Source: Triticum aestivum
Lineage: Eukaryota > Streptophyta > Magnoliopsida > Poales > Poaceae
Direction of reading: 5' to 3'
NCBI RefSeq assembly: GCF_018294505.1
Contig: NC_057812.1
Span: forward strand, 58,569,012 to 58,633,011
DNA: 64,000 nucleotides
A program made the translations under genes and the position numbers. The notes under the pieces were generated by a model, which saw only the letters and a program-made list of their open reading frames with translations, was not told the DNA's origin and ran no database searches. Positions 45,467-58,725 of the stretch are shown one piece after another; within the stretch, counting starts at the first letter, position 1, and every line of letters begins with the position of its first letter.

Positions 45467-48400
45467 TAAGAGGGGGGTAAAGGGGGAAAGTCCTGGTTAT
45501 TCAATTGGATCTTCTCGAAGAAGTTAATCCCTTTCGTTGATGTCTTCAATTCTTCAATCCAAAGCATCATGATGAAGTTGTCGTCCTTTCTTCGGGGAAC
45601 TCCATCGTACTTACGAATAGGTAAGGGGCAGCTCTACAATGATAGGATGTTATAAGGGAAATTCATCTGGGGGTATCCCAAGAATGAACATATGAGTATC
45701 TCTCGAGTTGAGCAATTGACACACATCGCGAGCAATGTAATACGGTGTAATAGAAGTTTCAAGCGGATAGGCAATCATTCATTGCCTGAAGCAGAGTGCG
45801 AAAGCGGTTCAGAGCAATGGGAATAAGTATTGTGTCTGATACCAGAATAGATCAACAGGCAAGTGGCCCGTGAATTACATACAAAGTCAAGCACGAGGAA
45901 TAACTTTGACATCAGGTTGTACAGGAGAGTCTGGTTTCGATCCTGTGGAACTGTGGGTTATGGGCCCACCATGTGGGTTAAAAGTAGGAAGGCGGTGATG
46001 TCTTGCACGATCATGCAAGTGTCAGAGGTTAGCCTGTCAGTTATATGTCAGCAACCACGTCGGTACCAAGGGCGAGGGACGAGGAGAACCATTTTCCTGC
46101 TCGTTGAACGAGGCGGACCAATAGGCAAGGTTCTTGTCCATTGGTGGCTACCGGAATGTCATCAACAAAAGTAACAGGGCCTTACTGACAGAATTGCACT
46201 CTGAGGTGTTAACATAAGCAGGGGATTAATACTGCTTAGTTCATAATGATCACCAAAAAGTTTAGACAAAACAATGGAAAGGAAAAGGTGTTTATCAGAT
46301 TAACAACTCAATGGAAAGGGGAATGTGTTTAAACACCTATTTTAGGGTATATCCTTTCCAAGGGCAAGCGGAGCATGATGTACATGACAGGATAGAAAGT
46401 AGAAAACCATTAAGGTAAGGGTAAGGGATTTCATGGTATTACCCATACAACGGTGTCTGGATAATTGAGCAAGAAAACATTTAGCATTGGGCTTCAAATG
46501 TTCTTGTCGAAAATCGGAGTACCACAGACATGCTTCGAGACAGCATTGCCATGGTCAACAGGAAGATCAAACTTTGAAAACAAAAAGGATCCACAAGGAA
46601 CAACTTATAAAATAGGTCTTACCATTTCCTCCAGGAAGAAAGGTTGTCCTTGCAAAAGAAATTATAACGATAGGTCCTCTAGCCAGGGGGGGGGGGTGCT
46701 AGGCATGACATCCTGTTACCAGGTCATCAAAGGGCCAACAACATAACTCTTGGATAGTTGTCCCAACCATCATATCTGACTGAGATTCAGATACGATTGG
46801 TGTAATGATACCTCAGACTCAGGATGTCCGAGAATAAAAGGTGCAACACAAATAGACGAAATGACAATTCAGGATTCTCAGGAAATGGACTATGGGAGTG
46901 TGTTCCTGAAACAATAGTTCATCATTAAACCAAGGAGAGGAGGAGGTGGCTGATGGGCTCGGCGATAATCCATCGAGATTTCCAAACGGATGGCTTTCCA
47001 CAATAAGGTGAACAAGAAGATGACACTTGTCAATTCAAATGATATAATGTTGTATGCCCGAGGAAAGACATACACCATTAAACATTGGTTGAAAGGTGCG
47101 CCCGAGATATGGGCCGGGTTTGCACGATCAATGTTAGAATGGTGATTTAACGAACAAAAGAATTGGAATGAAACTCAACCATTCACTCCAAAGCAATAGG
47201 GTTGCTAGAAGTTTTGAATTCACACATCATAGTTCAAATGTCGGTATTCTGGTTAGAATCAATACGGGGACCAAGAAAGGATGGTGATGGTGAGAAGTAT
47301 TTCTATGTCAAGAACTCTCAAGAGGTGGAACAAATCTCAGAATATTCTTGACATAAAGGATGGTAAAACTCCAAGGTAAAGAAGAACAATTGCTGGATAG
47401 CAAGGAACTCAAGGTATAACACCAAACATGAACAAGCTTGTGTTGGTGGGAAGGCAATAAAGTGGTCGATGATAATACAATTCCTCAAGGGCAAGGATGG
47501 TATTTCTCATCATGAATTCAATTGATATCCTAGATGAGCTCAGAATGTTGATGATCACGACACCTTTGCCGCGAGAGTTCATGAAGATGTAATCGACCGG
47601 CGACGTCAACAAGTCAAAGTAATGATGAAGTGAAAGGTTATTGGAACCAAGCGTACGACACAAACTCGAAACCAAGCTTGTTGTTCAAGGCGAAATGATA
47701 TGACGATGAGGATCGACGTAAGGTTAGTTCATCGTCGAAAATTGTGCTCCGTGAAGAAGGACCGGGTAGCACAGTTAAAATCATCACGACAATGATATAG
47801 CCAAATAGGCTAGGAATGACTTGAAGGATTAATAAATTTGTAAGCAGTGATGGGTTCAAATACTTGTTGAATCGCAATGCGAACTCGATTCAGTTATCGG
47901 TGTCTTTGAGTGTATAATAACTCAGAGCCCGTGAAAAATTGGAATCAGTGGGAAGGTAGCACTTGATGAAGAACTCATAACAAGTTATGCAGTTCCATGA
48001 TAATCTTGAGATACCAGGGGGTAATACTCGACACAAGATCAAAGTAAAGATTGGACGGGTGTATTGATCCATAGAAGACAATTGTTTTAACTTGTCCGAG
48101 AATGAGATCAAAGGAGAACAATCATGGTCGGAACCACGGTTACAAAAGGCCAGATCCTAGATATAAGATGAACTTATACCAAAGGAATAATTTATTTAAG
48201 AGAAGCTTTAATGATAAGATCTACATCATGTCCATGGGCATGAACACAAGTTCAAGGTCGACTCCCACTTCTCCAATGCATAACCTTTCATTCACTTCTC
48301 ACGTTCGAGGAAGTTGCAGTGTTGAAATTTTATCTGGTGAAGCACCAGAAGAGTATGACTCGTGAAAACTTTCGGGTTCACACGGTTTAGAGAAGGCATA

Positions 48401-49583
48401 TGTTCAACCCATAGGGGCTTCTTAGAAACATATACCACAAGTTTCAAGAGTAATTAACACAAGCCCGAAAGCAGAGCATGGTTGGCCAAGCAGAGGATAC
48501 AACTTAACAAAGGCATTATGTATCAGGGGAAGAACTCACAAAGTGATCAAATGTGAAGTACACTGTCGGATAACAATCCAACAAAGGACTTGATGGTCCA
48601 CAAAGGATCTGATACGAGTATCGGTACTCAACTAGAGGAAGAAGAATGCAAGGAGATCAGATTATAGAAACAACTGACTAACTCAATTGTCAAATGCAAA
48701 GGAATTATGATTTCCAAATCAAGGGATCAGAAGCAATGCTCTGATTAAGGATGGATAAGTTGAATAGCCTTAGGGTACAATCAACGACAATTGGATTGGT
48801 CGAGAACCAATTCCAGTTAAAAGAATGGAAGCTCAGCCGGAAAGGTAATTTATAAGGATCAATGATGATTGCGTGTATTCGCAGAATATTGAGTCAACAG
48901 ACTCAAAATGATAATGACAAGGAATGTCATTAAGACTACGAGACTTATGGGATTAACCATAATGCAAGCAAGCAAGAATTTCAAGAGCCAAAGGCTCCAG
49001 AGGATTTTCGGAAGATCGAATAGTATTTTGAAGACTTTTGTGAAACACATGAACAACTGGGGATGAGCGGATACTCGATAAGTGCGAGAATTATCCGTAG
49101 GGGTATTCATGCAGCAAGGAACTGCAGGGCAGTAAGCGTAAAGAATTCTCAGAATATCGAAGAGTATTTCAGGACATCTTGTAATAACAAGAGCAACTGG
49201 GGATGACAATATGAACGATAGGTGTAAGTAGTTATCCAGAGGGATTTATCGATGGAAGTGAATTGCAAAAGCGATGGCACATAGTCTCGAGAGCACATCG
49301 TAGAGTATCTTCGGAATCTTCTGGTGCAGCAGGCGGTCATCGGTAACAAGTGGCTCTCCGGGAGAAAGTACTTGCGAGAACCTAAAGTTAGTTTTGTTTT
49401 TAGCGAAATCATTTAACCCGAATAGAAGAGAGCTCAGAGTCCCAGAGTAAAGGTCAGGAGTAAAAGATCCTAGTACCACCCAATGGCGACGTGGGCCCGT
49501 AAGGCACACAGCCAAGTTAGTAAAAGTTTTGTAAAGTCTAGACTCGACTTCGGCCAAGGAGTTGGAAGGGGGATTCCTACAGG
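45467..49583 (-). mobile_element. Non-coding internal region of C
   Basis: About 4.1 kb without any frame above 130 codons and with no retroelement motif that I could read on either strand. Composition is even and moderately AT-rich. A degenerate tandem repeat of about 141 bases is visible around 49000-49280, each unit containing CAACTGGGGATGA (49053 and 49194). I see nothing else. Confidence 0.7.
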
Positions 49584-49602
49584 CAGTCGGCTCTGATACC
49601 AA
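49584..49602 (-). other. Primer-binding site of C
   Basis: The minus strand reads TTGGTATCAGAGCC two bases after the 5' LTR end, a perfect Met-tRNA complement. Confidence 0.85.
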
Positions 49603-49898
49603 CTTGTGACGCCCCCAATTCAATCATACACTAATCATGCACGCAAATGTGTACGATCAAGATCAGGGACTCACGGGAAGATATCACAACACAACTCTAA
49701 AACTTAAATAAGTCATACAAGCATCTTAATACAAGCCAGGGGCCTCGAGGGCTCGAATACAAGTGCTCGATCATAGACGAGTCAGCGGAAGCAACAATAT
49801 CTGAGTACAGACATAAGTTAAACAAGTTTGCCTTAAGAAGGCTAGCACAAACTGGGATACAGATCGAAAGAGGCGCAGGCCTCCTGCCTGGGATCCTC

Positions 49899-51422
49899 CT
49901 AACTACTCCTGGACGTCGTCAGCGGGCTGCACGTAGTAGGGGCACCTCCGGTGTAGTAGGGGTCGTCGCCGACGGTGGCGTCTGGCTCCTGAACTCCAGC
50001 ATCTGGTTGCGACAACCAGAAAGAAAGGAAAAGGGGAAAAAGGGGGGAGAAAGGAACCGTGAGTACTCATCCAAAGTACTCGCAAGCAAGGAACTACACT
50101 ACATATGCATGGGTATATGTGTAAGGAGGCCATATCAGTGGACTGAACTGCAGAATGCCAGAATAAGAGGGGATAGCTAATCCTGTCGAAGACTACGCTT
50201 CTGGCAGCCTCCGTCTTGCAGCATGTAGAAGAGAGTAGATTGAAGTCCTCCAAGTAGCATCTCCAAGTAGCAACTCCAAGTAGCATCGCATAGCATAATC
50301 CTACCCGGCGATCCTCCTCTCGTCGCCCTGTAGAAAAGCGATCACCGGGTTGTCTGTGGAACTTGGAAGGGTGTGTTTTATTAAGTATCCGGTTCTAGTT
50401 GTCATAAGGTCAAGGTACAACTCCAAGTCGTCCTGTTACCGAAGATCACGGCTATTCGAATAGATTAACTTCCCTGCAGGGGTGCACCAACTTACCCAAC
50501 ACGCTTGATCCCATTTGGCCGGACACACTTTCCTGGGTCATGCCCGGCCGCGGAAGATCAACACGTCGCAGCCCCACCTAGGCACAACAAAGAGGCCAGC
50601 ACGCCGGTCTAAACCTAAGCGCGCAGGGGTCTGGGCCCATCGCCCTGAGCACACCTGCACGTTGCGTGGGCGGCCGGAAGCAGACCTAGCCTAGCAGGCG
50701 TTCCAGTCCAATCCGGCGCGCGCCGCTCCGTCACTGACGTCTGAAGTGCTTCGGCTGATACCACGACGTCGGGATACCCATAACTACTCCCACATAGATG
50801 GTTAGTGCGTATAAGCTCGTAGCCAACTCAGATCAAATACCAAGATCTCGTTAAGCGTGTTAAGTATCCGCGAACGCCGAACAAGGCCAGGCCCACCTCT
50901 CTCCTAGGCGGTCTCAACCTGCCCTGTCACTCTGCCACAAAGTAACAGTTGGGGGCCGTCGGGAACCCAGGCCCACCTCTACCGGGATGGAGCCACCTGT
51001 CCTTTCAGCCCCCATCTCCGAACAGTATCACAGGTAATGTAATAGTGTAAGGTATAATGTATATGCCCGTGATCACCTCCCGAAGTGATCACAGCCCAGT
51101 AGTATAGCATGGCAGACGGACAAGAATGTAGGGCCACTGATGGAACACTAGCATCCTATACTAAGCAGTAGGATAGTAGGTAAAGGTAACAACAGTAGTA
51201 GCAAGGACAGGCTATGCAGCAGTATAGGATTAACTGAAAGCAGTAACATGCTACACTACTCTAATGCAAGAAGTATAGAGAAGAGTAGGCGATATCTGGT
51301 GATCNNNNNNNNNNNNNNNNNNNNNNNNNNNNNNNNNNNNNNNNNNNNNNNNTGCTCAGACAAGGAGGGGTCGTCGGTGACGTAGTCGTACGGGGCAGCA
51401 GCAGCGGCGTCGGTCTCGTAGT
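49899..51422 (-). CDS. LTR split ORF of C (5' LTR copy): last two exons
   Basis: Exon from 51422 (after TCGGTAG) to the N gap at 51352, and terminal exon 50002-49899 after GCAACCAG, ending TAG. The donor is hidden in the gap 51305-51352. Residues agree with the 3' LTR copy. Two GAT/GAC-type silent differences (TCATCACC against TCGTCGCC) lie in the terminal exon. Confidence 0.42.
51305..51352. other. Assembly gap (48 N)
   Basis: Covers the G-rich donor region readable in the 3' LTR (42765-42787). Confidence 0.95.
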
Positions 51423-52548
51423 CTACCGAAGAGAAGAGGGGGGGAAGAAACAGTAAATACATAGCAAGCAAGTGCATAACGATGCATGACATGACAAGTA
51501 TCGATGCTAGGTGTGCCCTAACGTGGTATGAGGTGGTACCGGTTAAGGGGGGAAACATCCGGGAAAATATCCCCGGTGTTTCGTGTTTTCGGGCAGAGGA
51601 GCCGGAGGGGGAAAGTTGCGAGTTCGATAGGTTAGGGGTGTGAGGCGGACGAACGGACTGCGTATCCGGATTCGTCTCGTCGTTCTGAGCAACTTTCATG
51701 TAGAAAGTTTTTCCATCTGAGCTACGATTTATTTTATATTAATTTTTAAAGTTTTTGAATCATTTTTAGGATTAATTAAATATTTTAATTCAACATTATC
51801 CAGAATAGTGCTTGCTGATGTCAGCATGACGTCAGCATGACGTCATCAGTCAACAGAGGTGTTGACTGGGTCAAGCTGACGTGTGGGTCCCGCATGTCAT
51901 TGACTATTTTAGTTAATTAAGTTAATCAGTTAATTAGGTTAATTAATCTTAATTAGTTACTTTAAAAAGAATTAATTAAGTTAATTATTTAGTTAATTAA
52001 TTAATTAATATTTAATTTTATCTATCTATTTACTTATTTATTTATTTATTTAATTTTTTTTCTTTCTTTCTTTTTTTAGAAACCGTTCTGGGGTGGGGCC
52101 CGTTGTCATAGGCCCAGGGGGCCTATCGGGCGCGGTTAACGGGCGTCCGCCCGTGCGAGGGCACGGGGCAACAGGGGCGTCGGCGAGGCCGTAGCCCGGC
52201 ACGGTGGTGCGAGGCCGTGGCCTCGGAGAGGCCAACAGGGGGCACGGGCGCAGCGCGGCCTATGGCCAGGCGCACGACGGCGGTTGACGGCGGTGACCGG
52301 GGCGGCTTGAACGGCGTCGAGGAGGGGTACAGGCGCGGCTGGGGCGTCATGCGCGGGGCTGTCGGGGCTGCAGCGGGCGTGGCGTGGGCGCGAACGGGAG
52401 CTGTGGTGGCCTCCGCGGGCAGCGGCGAGGGAGGAGAAGTAGGGGGCGCGAGAGGGGGTGCGAGGGAGGCCAGGACGGGGCAGGCCTTGTGGCCAGGGCG
52501 CAACAGGCGGCCGGCCACGGCGCGGGCGCGTGCGGGAGTAGAGCTCCA

Positions 52549-52726
52549 NNNNNNNNNNNNNNNNNNNNNNNNNNNNNNNNNNNNNNNNNNNNNNNNNNNN
52601 NNNNNNNNNNNNNNNNNNNNNNNNNNNNNNNNNNNNNNNNNNNNNNNNNNNNNNNNNNNNNNNNNNNNNNNNNNNNNNNNNNNNNNNNNNNNNNNNNNNN
52701 NNNNNNNNNNNNNNNNNNNNNNNNNN
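52549..52726. other. Assembly gap (178 N)
   Basis: In the GC-rich block of the 5' LTR of C. The flanking frames on both strands are compositional. Confidence 0.95.
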
Positions 52727-53337
52727 CGATCCGGATCCAAACGAGGGGAGTGGGGGAGCGAGTGGGGCGACGGGGTGGTTAGGGTTTCGGGGTGGGGGGA
52801 TATGGAGGGGGAGTGGCCGGCTGGGCCTTTGCCCAGTTGGGCCGGCCTGGCAGGCCACTGGCTGGGCCGAGGCCCAGTTGGCCTGGGGGTTTTCTTCCTT
52901 TTTCTTTTTATATATATATTTTCTTGTCTCTTTTTATTTGCAGTTTCTTTTATTTCCAGTTTTATAAAATTACCACTAGTGCCTAATTTGTACTTACCAA
53001 TAAACTACTACGAGATTAATTTTTAACCCATAATAAAATAGTGTTAGCATTTTATAAATTCAATAGGCATTTGTTTAATTGTTTTCACTATTGTTTTAAT
53101 TGTTTTAGGGCCTTTAAACATTTTATCAAAGTTTGGTTTCTCCACCATAATTACCTAGGTATTATTTGGTTCACTCCGAACATTTAAGTTTAATATTTTG
53201 AAAACTTTTATTGTTTGCTCGATTTTGAATTTGAAATTCGAACTAGGTTCCGAACTAACGCGAGTTTATCCACAGTAACCGAGGTGACGTGGCATCATTA
53301 GCGGGGATTACTGTAGCTTGATTACCCGGGCGTCACA

Positions 53338-54387
53338 CTTATTATTGGGGATGTGCATATACCCGTTGAGGTAACCTAGTGTTATTCGAAATTTCTCCGG
53401 TTTCATGCTAATCGGAATGAGTTTGTTAACAAGACTTGATCAACCTTGTTAGTGGATTCCTTTTGATGAGCATGAGATGGATGAAACTAGAAGCACAACC
53501 TTCTGTACCCTCTTTATACTTTCTGTTATTTAGTTGAAATAAAGTAAAAATAGTATTTTTTGTCTGTTATCTGATTATCCACGCAATATAAAAATACCTC
53601 GAAAAAAAGTTCTCCAAATGCCCTGAAAATTAAATATGATTTTTTCTAGAATATTTGAGGATTTATGGAACAAAGAACATACCAGGGGGGCCAACCACCT
53701 AGCCACGAGGGCCGAGGGCGCGCCCCCCTGCCTCGTGGGCCCACGGTGGCCCTCCTCCACTTATTCCTGCACCCATCCTATTCTTCTTCCTCCCACAAAC
53801 ACGAAAAACCAACTCAAGCATGAGTTCCATCCCTCTTTGCTGCCATTTTCGATCTCCTTGCTCAAAGCACCTCTCACAAAAATGCTTGGGGAGATTGTTC
53901 CTTGGTATGTGACTCCTCCATTGGTCCCATTAGTTTTTGTTCTAGTGCTTTATTCATTGCAAATTTTTGCTGCTTAGGTGACCCTGTTATTGAGCTTGCA
54001 TGTCAAATTTATATGGTCAAAAGTAGTTTTGATGCATGATATAGGCCCTAGGCACTTGTAGGAGTAGTTGCTATCAATATTATTGAGTTTGGTTTACTTT
54101 TATTTTGAAGTTACTAAAAAATTTCAGAATTTTTCAGAGGAAGAAATATGCTTAGGAAAATGTTTCAAGGTGGTTCTTCAAAGAAGCAAGGACCCAGGCT
54201 TGCAATGCGTGATGCTGACGAAGAGCCACCAAGAGACGCTCCAGTGTGTCCTTGTGAGTGGCCTTCTGAAAATTTTATGAATCGAGCGGGAATAAAAGAA
54301 GAATTCAACGCATATTTGCGTAATGCTGATCTCGTGAGCTTCGAGGAAGAGAAGTGCAGTTAGTATCATAACCTCACTAGTTCCTTC
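53338..54387 (+). mobile_element. Athila/Sabrina-like element, right part
   Basis: Continues the gag-protease frame to TAG at 53377-53379, then non-coding sequence with a GC-rich GGGCGCGCCCCCCTG stretch (about 53708-53725). A second reading frame follows at 54148. The right end is cut by the insertion of D at 54388; CCTTC (54383-54387) is the predicted target duplication. Confidence 0.7.
54148..54363 (+). pseudogene. Second ORF of the Athila/Sabrina-like element, N-terminal 71 residues
   Basis: Begins MLRKMFQGGSSKKQGPRLAM and contains EWPSENFMNRAGIKEEFNAY. From memory this resembles the opening of a protein common in Triticeae Athila-like elements, annotated elsewhere only as a putative plant transposon protein. 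A TAG at 54361-54363 ends it. The following codons still look family-like until D interrupts at 54388, so it is doubly broken. Function unknown. Confidence 0.55.
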
Positions 54388-54828
54388 TGTCACATCCCTG
54401 CTTTTAGTCATGCATTAGGGTTGGATGAACTTGTGCATCATGTTTAAATTTCTCTTAAACTTGAAATGGGGCCTAATCAAGCCCAACACCCCCCTGAAAA
54501 TGCTAGTTTCCAACAATTGGAATTTCAATGAACCCAAAATGCCCTTCATAAAAGCCCACCATTTTTGGTCTTGACTAAAACCTCTGCCAAAAATGGTCTT
54601 GCAATTTATGGAGCCATTCTGGATTTTTGAACAAGCCATAAGTATTTGAATTTGGGCATTTTAAATGCTATAAATATTTTAAAGTGCTCAAATAATCTTG
54701 GAAGCATTTTTAGGCAGCCGAGAATATTCCCAAATGTGCCTTTGAATATTTCCAGAGTTTTTGGAAATGAAATAGTATTTATTCTATTTCAATACACATG
54801 GCAGGAAATAAATAAAAGCAAACAGAAA

Positions 54829-54850
54829 GAGAGAGAGAGAGAGAGAGAGA
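54829..54850 (+). repeat. (GA)11 microsatellite
   Basis: Uninterrupted GA dinucleotides just before the GC-rich block of the D LTR. CT/GA tracts often accompany plant promoters, but no TATA box was found nearby. Confidence 0.9.
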
Positions 54851-56416
54851 TTTAGAGGACTTACCTGCCGCCTGGCCTGGCCCAGCTCGGCCCAGCCCAC
54901 TAGCTCCTGCCAGTCGTCCTCCTCCTCTCGCCAGGAGGATGAGAGGCGCGTGGCCGGCGCCCGCGGCCACACGCCGGCCACCTCCTGCTTCCGCCGACAC
55001 CCCGGGCGCGCCTACGAGAGCCACACACTCCCCCTCGTTCCCCTCTCATTCTCCCCACTCTCCCCGTGCCCTCTCCCTCCTCTGGTTCTCTCCCCATCCC
55101 CTGCCGAGCGCAGCCGTTGCCGCCGACAAGCACCACCGCGGCCACCGCCTCTCCCTCGCCTCTCTGACCGGCCCAGAAGCCCCGCCTCGTCGCACTCGTC
55201 CTCTCCGCCGTGCCACGCCACCCCGGACGCCCCCAAATGTCGTCACCACGGTCGTCTTCTACCTCGAGCAACCGAGATCGCCAGGAACGCCCCGACGTTG
55301 TCCGACCTCCCTCGAGCCTGCTGAGACGCGTCCTGCAACCGCTGTGAGCTCCTCTACCGAACCCCTCGCTCCCCGCCGTCTATTTCCTCCTCTAGCCTTA
55401 CTAACCACCGCGGCTGAAGCTCGCCGCTGCCACCGCACGTCGCCGTCGTGGCCACAGCCACGTTGGGTCGTAACCGAGCATGCCATCGTCTTCAACGCAC
55501 TCGCAGGAGCCCGTAGCACCCCCGCACGCCCCTCGCCGTGCCTACTAGCGACTAGTTCGACCTCGCCCGAACTCCGGCCGCCGCGGACGTGCTCGCCGCC
55601 GTCATTTCCGGCCACCCCAGCTCCACCCACGGCCACCACGGCTCACTCCCGGCATCACGTAGATGGTCTCCGCCGTCCGTTTGGTCGCCGGAGTGCAAAA
55701 CCCGCGCTGCTCCACCGCGCCTGGCCTCGCCGGCGGCTAAACGCTGGCGAGTTTGACCACTTTTTGACCGTGGACTGACGCGTGGGCCCAGGTTGACTTT
55801 CCCCCCTGAGCCTATGATAGGTCGGGCCGGCCTGCTAATTAGTTTAGGATTAGTGTTAACTAATTTTAATTAGTTTAGTCACTGACATGTGGGCCCAGGC
55901 CCCACTGATAGTTAATTAGTACTAACTTAATCCTATTAATTAGCTGAGACACTGACAGATAGGGCCCACCAGTCAGGTTTGACTGGCCCTGGCGCCTTTG
56001 ACTCGCTGACATCATAGTGACGTAGTGCTGACGCATTTATTCTTTTTCTGGATTTATTTTTATATAGGAAATTCCAGAAAATAGCCAAAACTTCTAAAAA
56101 TCATAGAAAATCAACCATAGCTCCAAATCAAACAAATTATATATGAAAAATGATCAGAAAAATTCAATATATCCATCTGTAATGGTTTCATGCATGACAA
56201 AAGAAGTTAACCTTGCTATTTAAGAAAAATAAGATAATGCACTAATAAGGCTATGTTAAATGAACTAACATTTGAATCTTTGATTCAAATGAGTTCATTC
56301 CTTTCTGTTTTAGCTTGCATTAGGCCAAGACACATTCATTTTGCCATGTCATAGCATGCATCATATTGTTGCATACTGTCATGTGTTGATTATGTTCGAT
56401 GTGTCTTTCGTGGCAG

Positions 56417-57727
56417 GTTCTGCCTACGAGGATAACCCCGAGTATCCGTCTGAAGGGCAGTACCCTACTACCACTACATCAGGCAAGCAACCCATTGATC
56501 ATTCCGATACAAACCCATGTTCTCGCTTCTGCTCTTGTTTCCTGCATTAAGACAACGCGATTCAAACTGCTGTGTGCTACGGTAGTTGAACCCTTATCCT
56601 GTGCATGACCTGTCATTTCCACAGTAATTAGATGAAACCCACTAGCATATGTAGGAATTGATTGAGCCATGTATGTGATTCCTACCTTGCTATGCCTGCT
56701 ATGCATAGAGTTGTGTCAGGTCTGGTTCATCTGGATGATGGGCTAGAGTGAAATGATTATATCGGTAATGTGAGGGATGTGTTGAACATGTTTTGGTAAA
56801 GGTATCGATGAGAGGCCATGTAGGAGTACATGGTGGGTTGTTTCATTGAGGCCGTCCATAAGAACTGAGATCTGTATGCATGATTTAAGATTCAGCTACT
56901 ACCACATATTGGACCCTGAAATATGACCCTGCTCGACTTACTGACCCCTCTCGTCCTCTGTCCAGGAGTTGCAACTAGTTTCTGGTGTTTGTAGGTTATG
57001 TATTGGCGGCCGTGCGTAGCGCTGACCCTAGGGGTGGGCTATGATGCGGTAGATACACCGTGGCACGGTGTACCGAGTCGCCCGTTTGGTGTCTCGGGAA
57101 CCCTGCACACATCGTTTGGGGCCATTGAGGACACCCTGGCCGGATCTCCTTGCGGATGGAACCTGAGTAGGCAATAAACCTAGGCTAGAGACTTGTGCGG
57201 TTAGTCAGGTCGTGGTCTACACCCACGTCGGTTTTCGCTTGAAGTCTGCCGAGCACATGTCGTGTGCAGACGCTAAGTGGTGGAAACATGTGTGATGAAG
57301 TACACCCCTGCAGGGTATAAATCTATTCGAATAGCCGCGTCCGCGGTAAAGGAAAACTTGGTTGCCTATACAGTTCATAGACAAGTTAATGGATACTACT
57401 AAAAGACTCAAGATAAGTGTGAGTACCGAGGATGGCCCTCTCGTAGGATGACGAGGGAGGATCCCCGGTGGAGTATTGTGTTGGTGAGTAGTGGACTCAT
57501 GTGCGAAAACTATTTTACTAGTGGAGTCTCGTAGGATAGCTTAGCCAAGAGTCAAAGCTGGCTTGCTGCAATAACTCCACCACCTTCTTAAGAATGAGCA
57601 TGTATAGTAGGTTCTGATGTAAGACTTGCTGAGTACCTTTGTACTCATGTTTGCTTAATTACCGTTTTCAGACGACAACACCGTCCCCTCTGACGGGTTT
57701 TATGTAGATCTCGACGTTGATGAGTGA
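56417..57727 (+). CDS. LTR split ORF of D: last two exons
   Basis: Exon 56417-56482 opens after GTGGCAG and reads SAYEDNPEYPSEGQYPTTTT, ending CATCAG|GCAAGC. After a 1189-base intron the acceptor TTTTCAG opens exon 57672-57727, where the split codon gives Asp and DNTVPSDGFYVDLDVDE ends at TGA. Exon sizes and phases equal those of A and B. The palindromes are at 57307-57346 and the stem at 57631-57646. As a third family with the same gene end it is the best independent support for translation. Function unknown. Confidence 0.55.
57307..57346 (+). promoter_or_regulatory. Palindrome cluster in the LTR of D
   Basis: CCTGCAGG 57307-57314, 8 bases, CTATTCGAATAG 57323-57334, CCGCGTCCGCGG 57335-57346. 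Confidence 0.7.
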
Positions 57728-58567
57728 CTTGCCACCCAGGTGGTGATCATGGCCATGGAGGCCCCTATGTAGATAGATAGGCTTCGAGAAGCCTTCTTTC
57801 TTTCTAGTGTCTGTACTCAGACTATTTGCTTCCGCATGTGCTTGTATGCTTGTGTGACTTGAGTGTCGGGTCATGTGACCCCTACCTGTATGAACATGTT
57901 ATGTATGTCTCTCTGGAGCTTTTAAATAAAGTACTTGAGTTGTATAGTTTTGTTGTGATGCCATGTTGTATTTGCACATATCGAGCATATTGTGTGTATG
58001 ATTGAAATGCTTGGTATGTGTGGGATCCGACAATCTAGTTGTTTATCCTTGACAACCTTTCTTATGGGGAAATGTAGTCTAGTGTTCCTCGAGCCATAGT
58101 AGTCCGCTACAGCCCGGTTCACCGGAGTCCTGCTAGCCCAGCACTACTGCTTGGGACACTTGACTGGCCGGCATGTGTTTCACTTCGTTCCTATGTCTGT
58201 CCCTTCGGGGAAATGTCACGCGGTGACATCCCGAGTCCTGCCTAGCCTGCTATAGCCTGGGTTCCCCGGAGTCCTGTTAGCCTAGTGCTACAGCCCGGAT
58301 TCACACGCTGATGACCGACATGCTCGATGTGATTCATGTATGCCTGTCTCCATAGGTTTGTGCCGCTTTGGGTTCAGGACTAGCCATGTCGGCCCAGGTT
58401 CTCTGTCATATGGATGCTAGCGACACTATCATATACGTGAGCCAAAAGGCGCAAACGGTCCCGGGCCATGGTAAGGCGACACCCATGGGGATACCGTGCG
58501 TGAGGCCGCAATGTGATACGAGGTGTTACCGGCTAGATCGATGTGACTTGGAATCGGGGTCCTAACA

Positions 58568-58725
58568 GCGTTGGTATTAGAGCCGGACTACCTGTAGGTT
58601 CGTTGAGCCAAACTGGTCGATGTCGAGTCTAGAAATGCTTTAGTTATATGTAGGGGAATTGATTGTGGGAGGGAACGTAAGGCTTTTTTACTCCTTTACC
58701 TTATGCCCTCTGATCTGAGTCATTC
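58568..58725 (+). mobile_element. Leader of element D with primer-binding site
   Basis: TTGGTATTAGAGCC at 58571-58584, then a leader similar to those of A and B (TATATGTAGGGGAATTG). It is cut at 58725 by E. The rest of D should lie to the right of the window. CATTC (58721-58725) is the predicted target duplication of E. Confidence 0.82.

Larger units (their letters stand above)
41062..53337 (-). mobile_element. Element C: complete non-autonomous LTR retrotransposon
   Basis: Minus-strand element with both LTRs (5' LTR 53337-49605, 3' LTR 45430-41062), primer site, purine tract and a perfect target duplication CTTAT (41057-41061 and 53338-53342). The 4174-base internal region has no gag, protease, RT or integrase frame on either strand. 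LTR pairs are nearly identical outside the N runs, so the insertion is recent. It must have been moved by another element's proteins. The ends (TGTGACGCCC/GGGCGTCACA) differ from A and B, but the LTR layout matches theirs. Confidence 0.92.
49605..53337 (-). repeat. 5' LTR of element C
   Basis: Same ends as the 3' LTR. It has shorter N runs (51305-51352 and 52549-52726) and so gives the GC-rich block that the other copy lacks. Palindromes are at 50452-50463 and 50473-50480, and the GAGTAC stem at 50061-50081. Confidence 0.9.
54388..58567 (+). repeat. 5' LTR of element D (4180 bp)
   Basis: Starts TGTCACATCC and ends CCTAACA just before a Met-tRNA primer site. It is homologous to the LTRs of A and B in U5, in the intron palindromes and in the split ORF. 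Contains (GA)n at 54829-54850, a GC-rich block (about 54870-55740), and AATAAA at 57925-57930. Confidence 0.9.

Noticed and set aside
45863..48365. Small plus-strand frames in the internal region of C
   Set aside because: Short, antisense to the element and without recognisable motifs.
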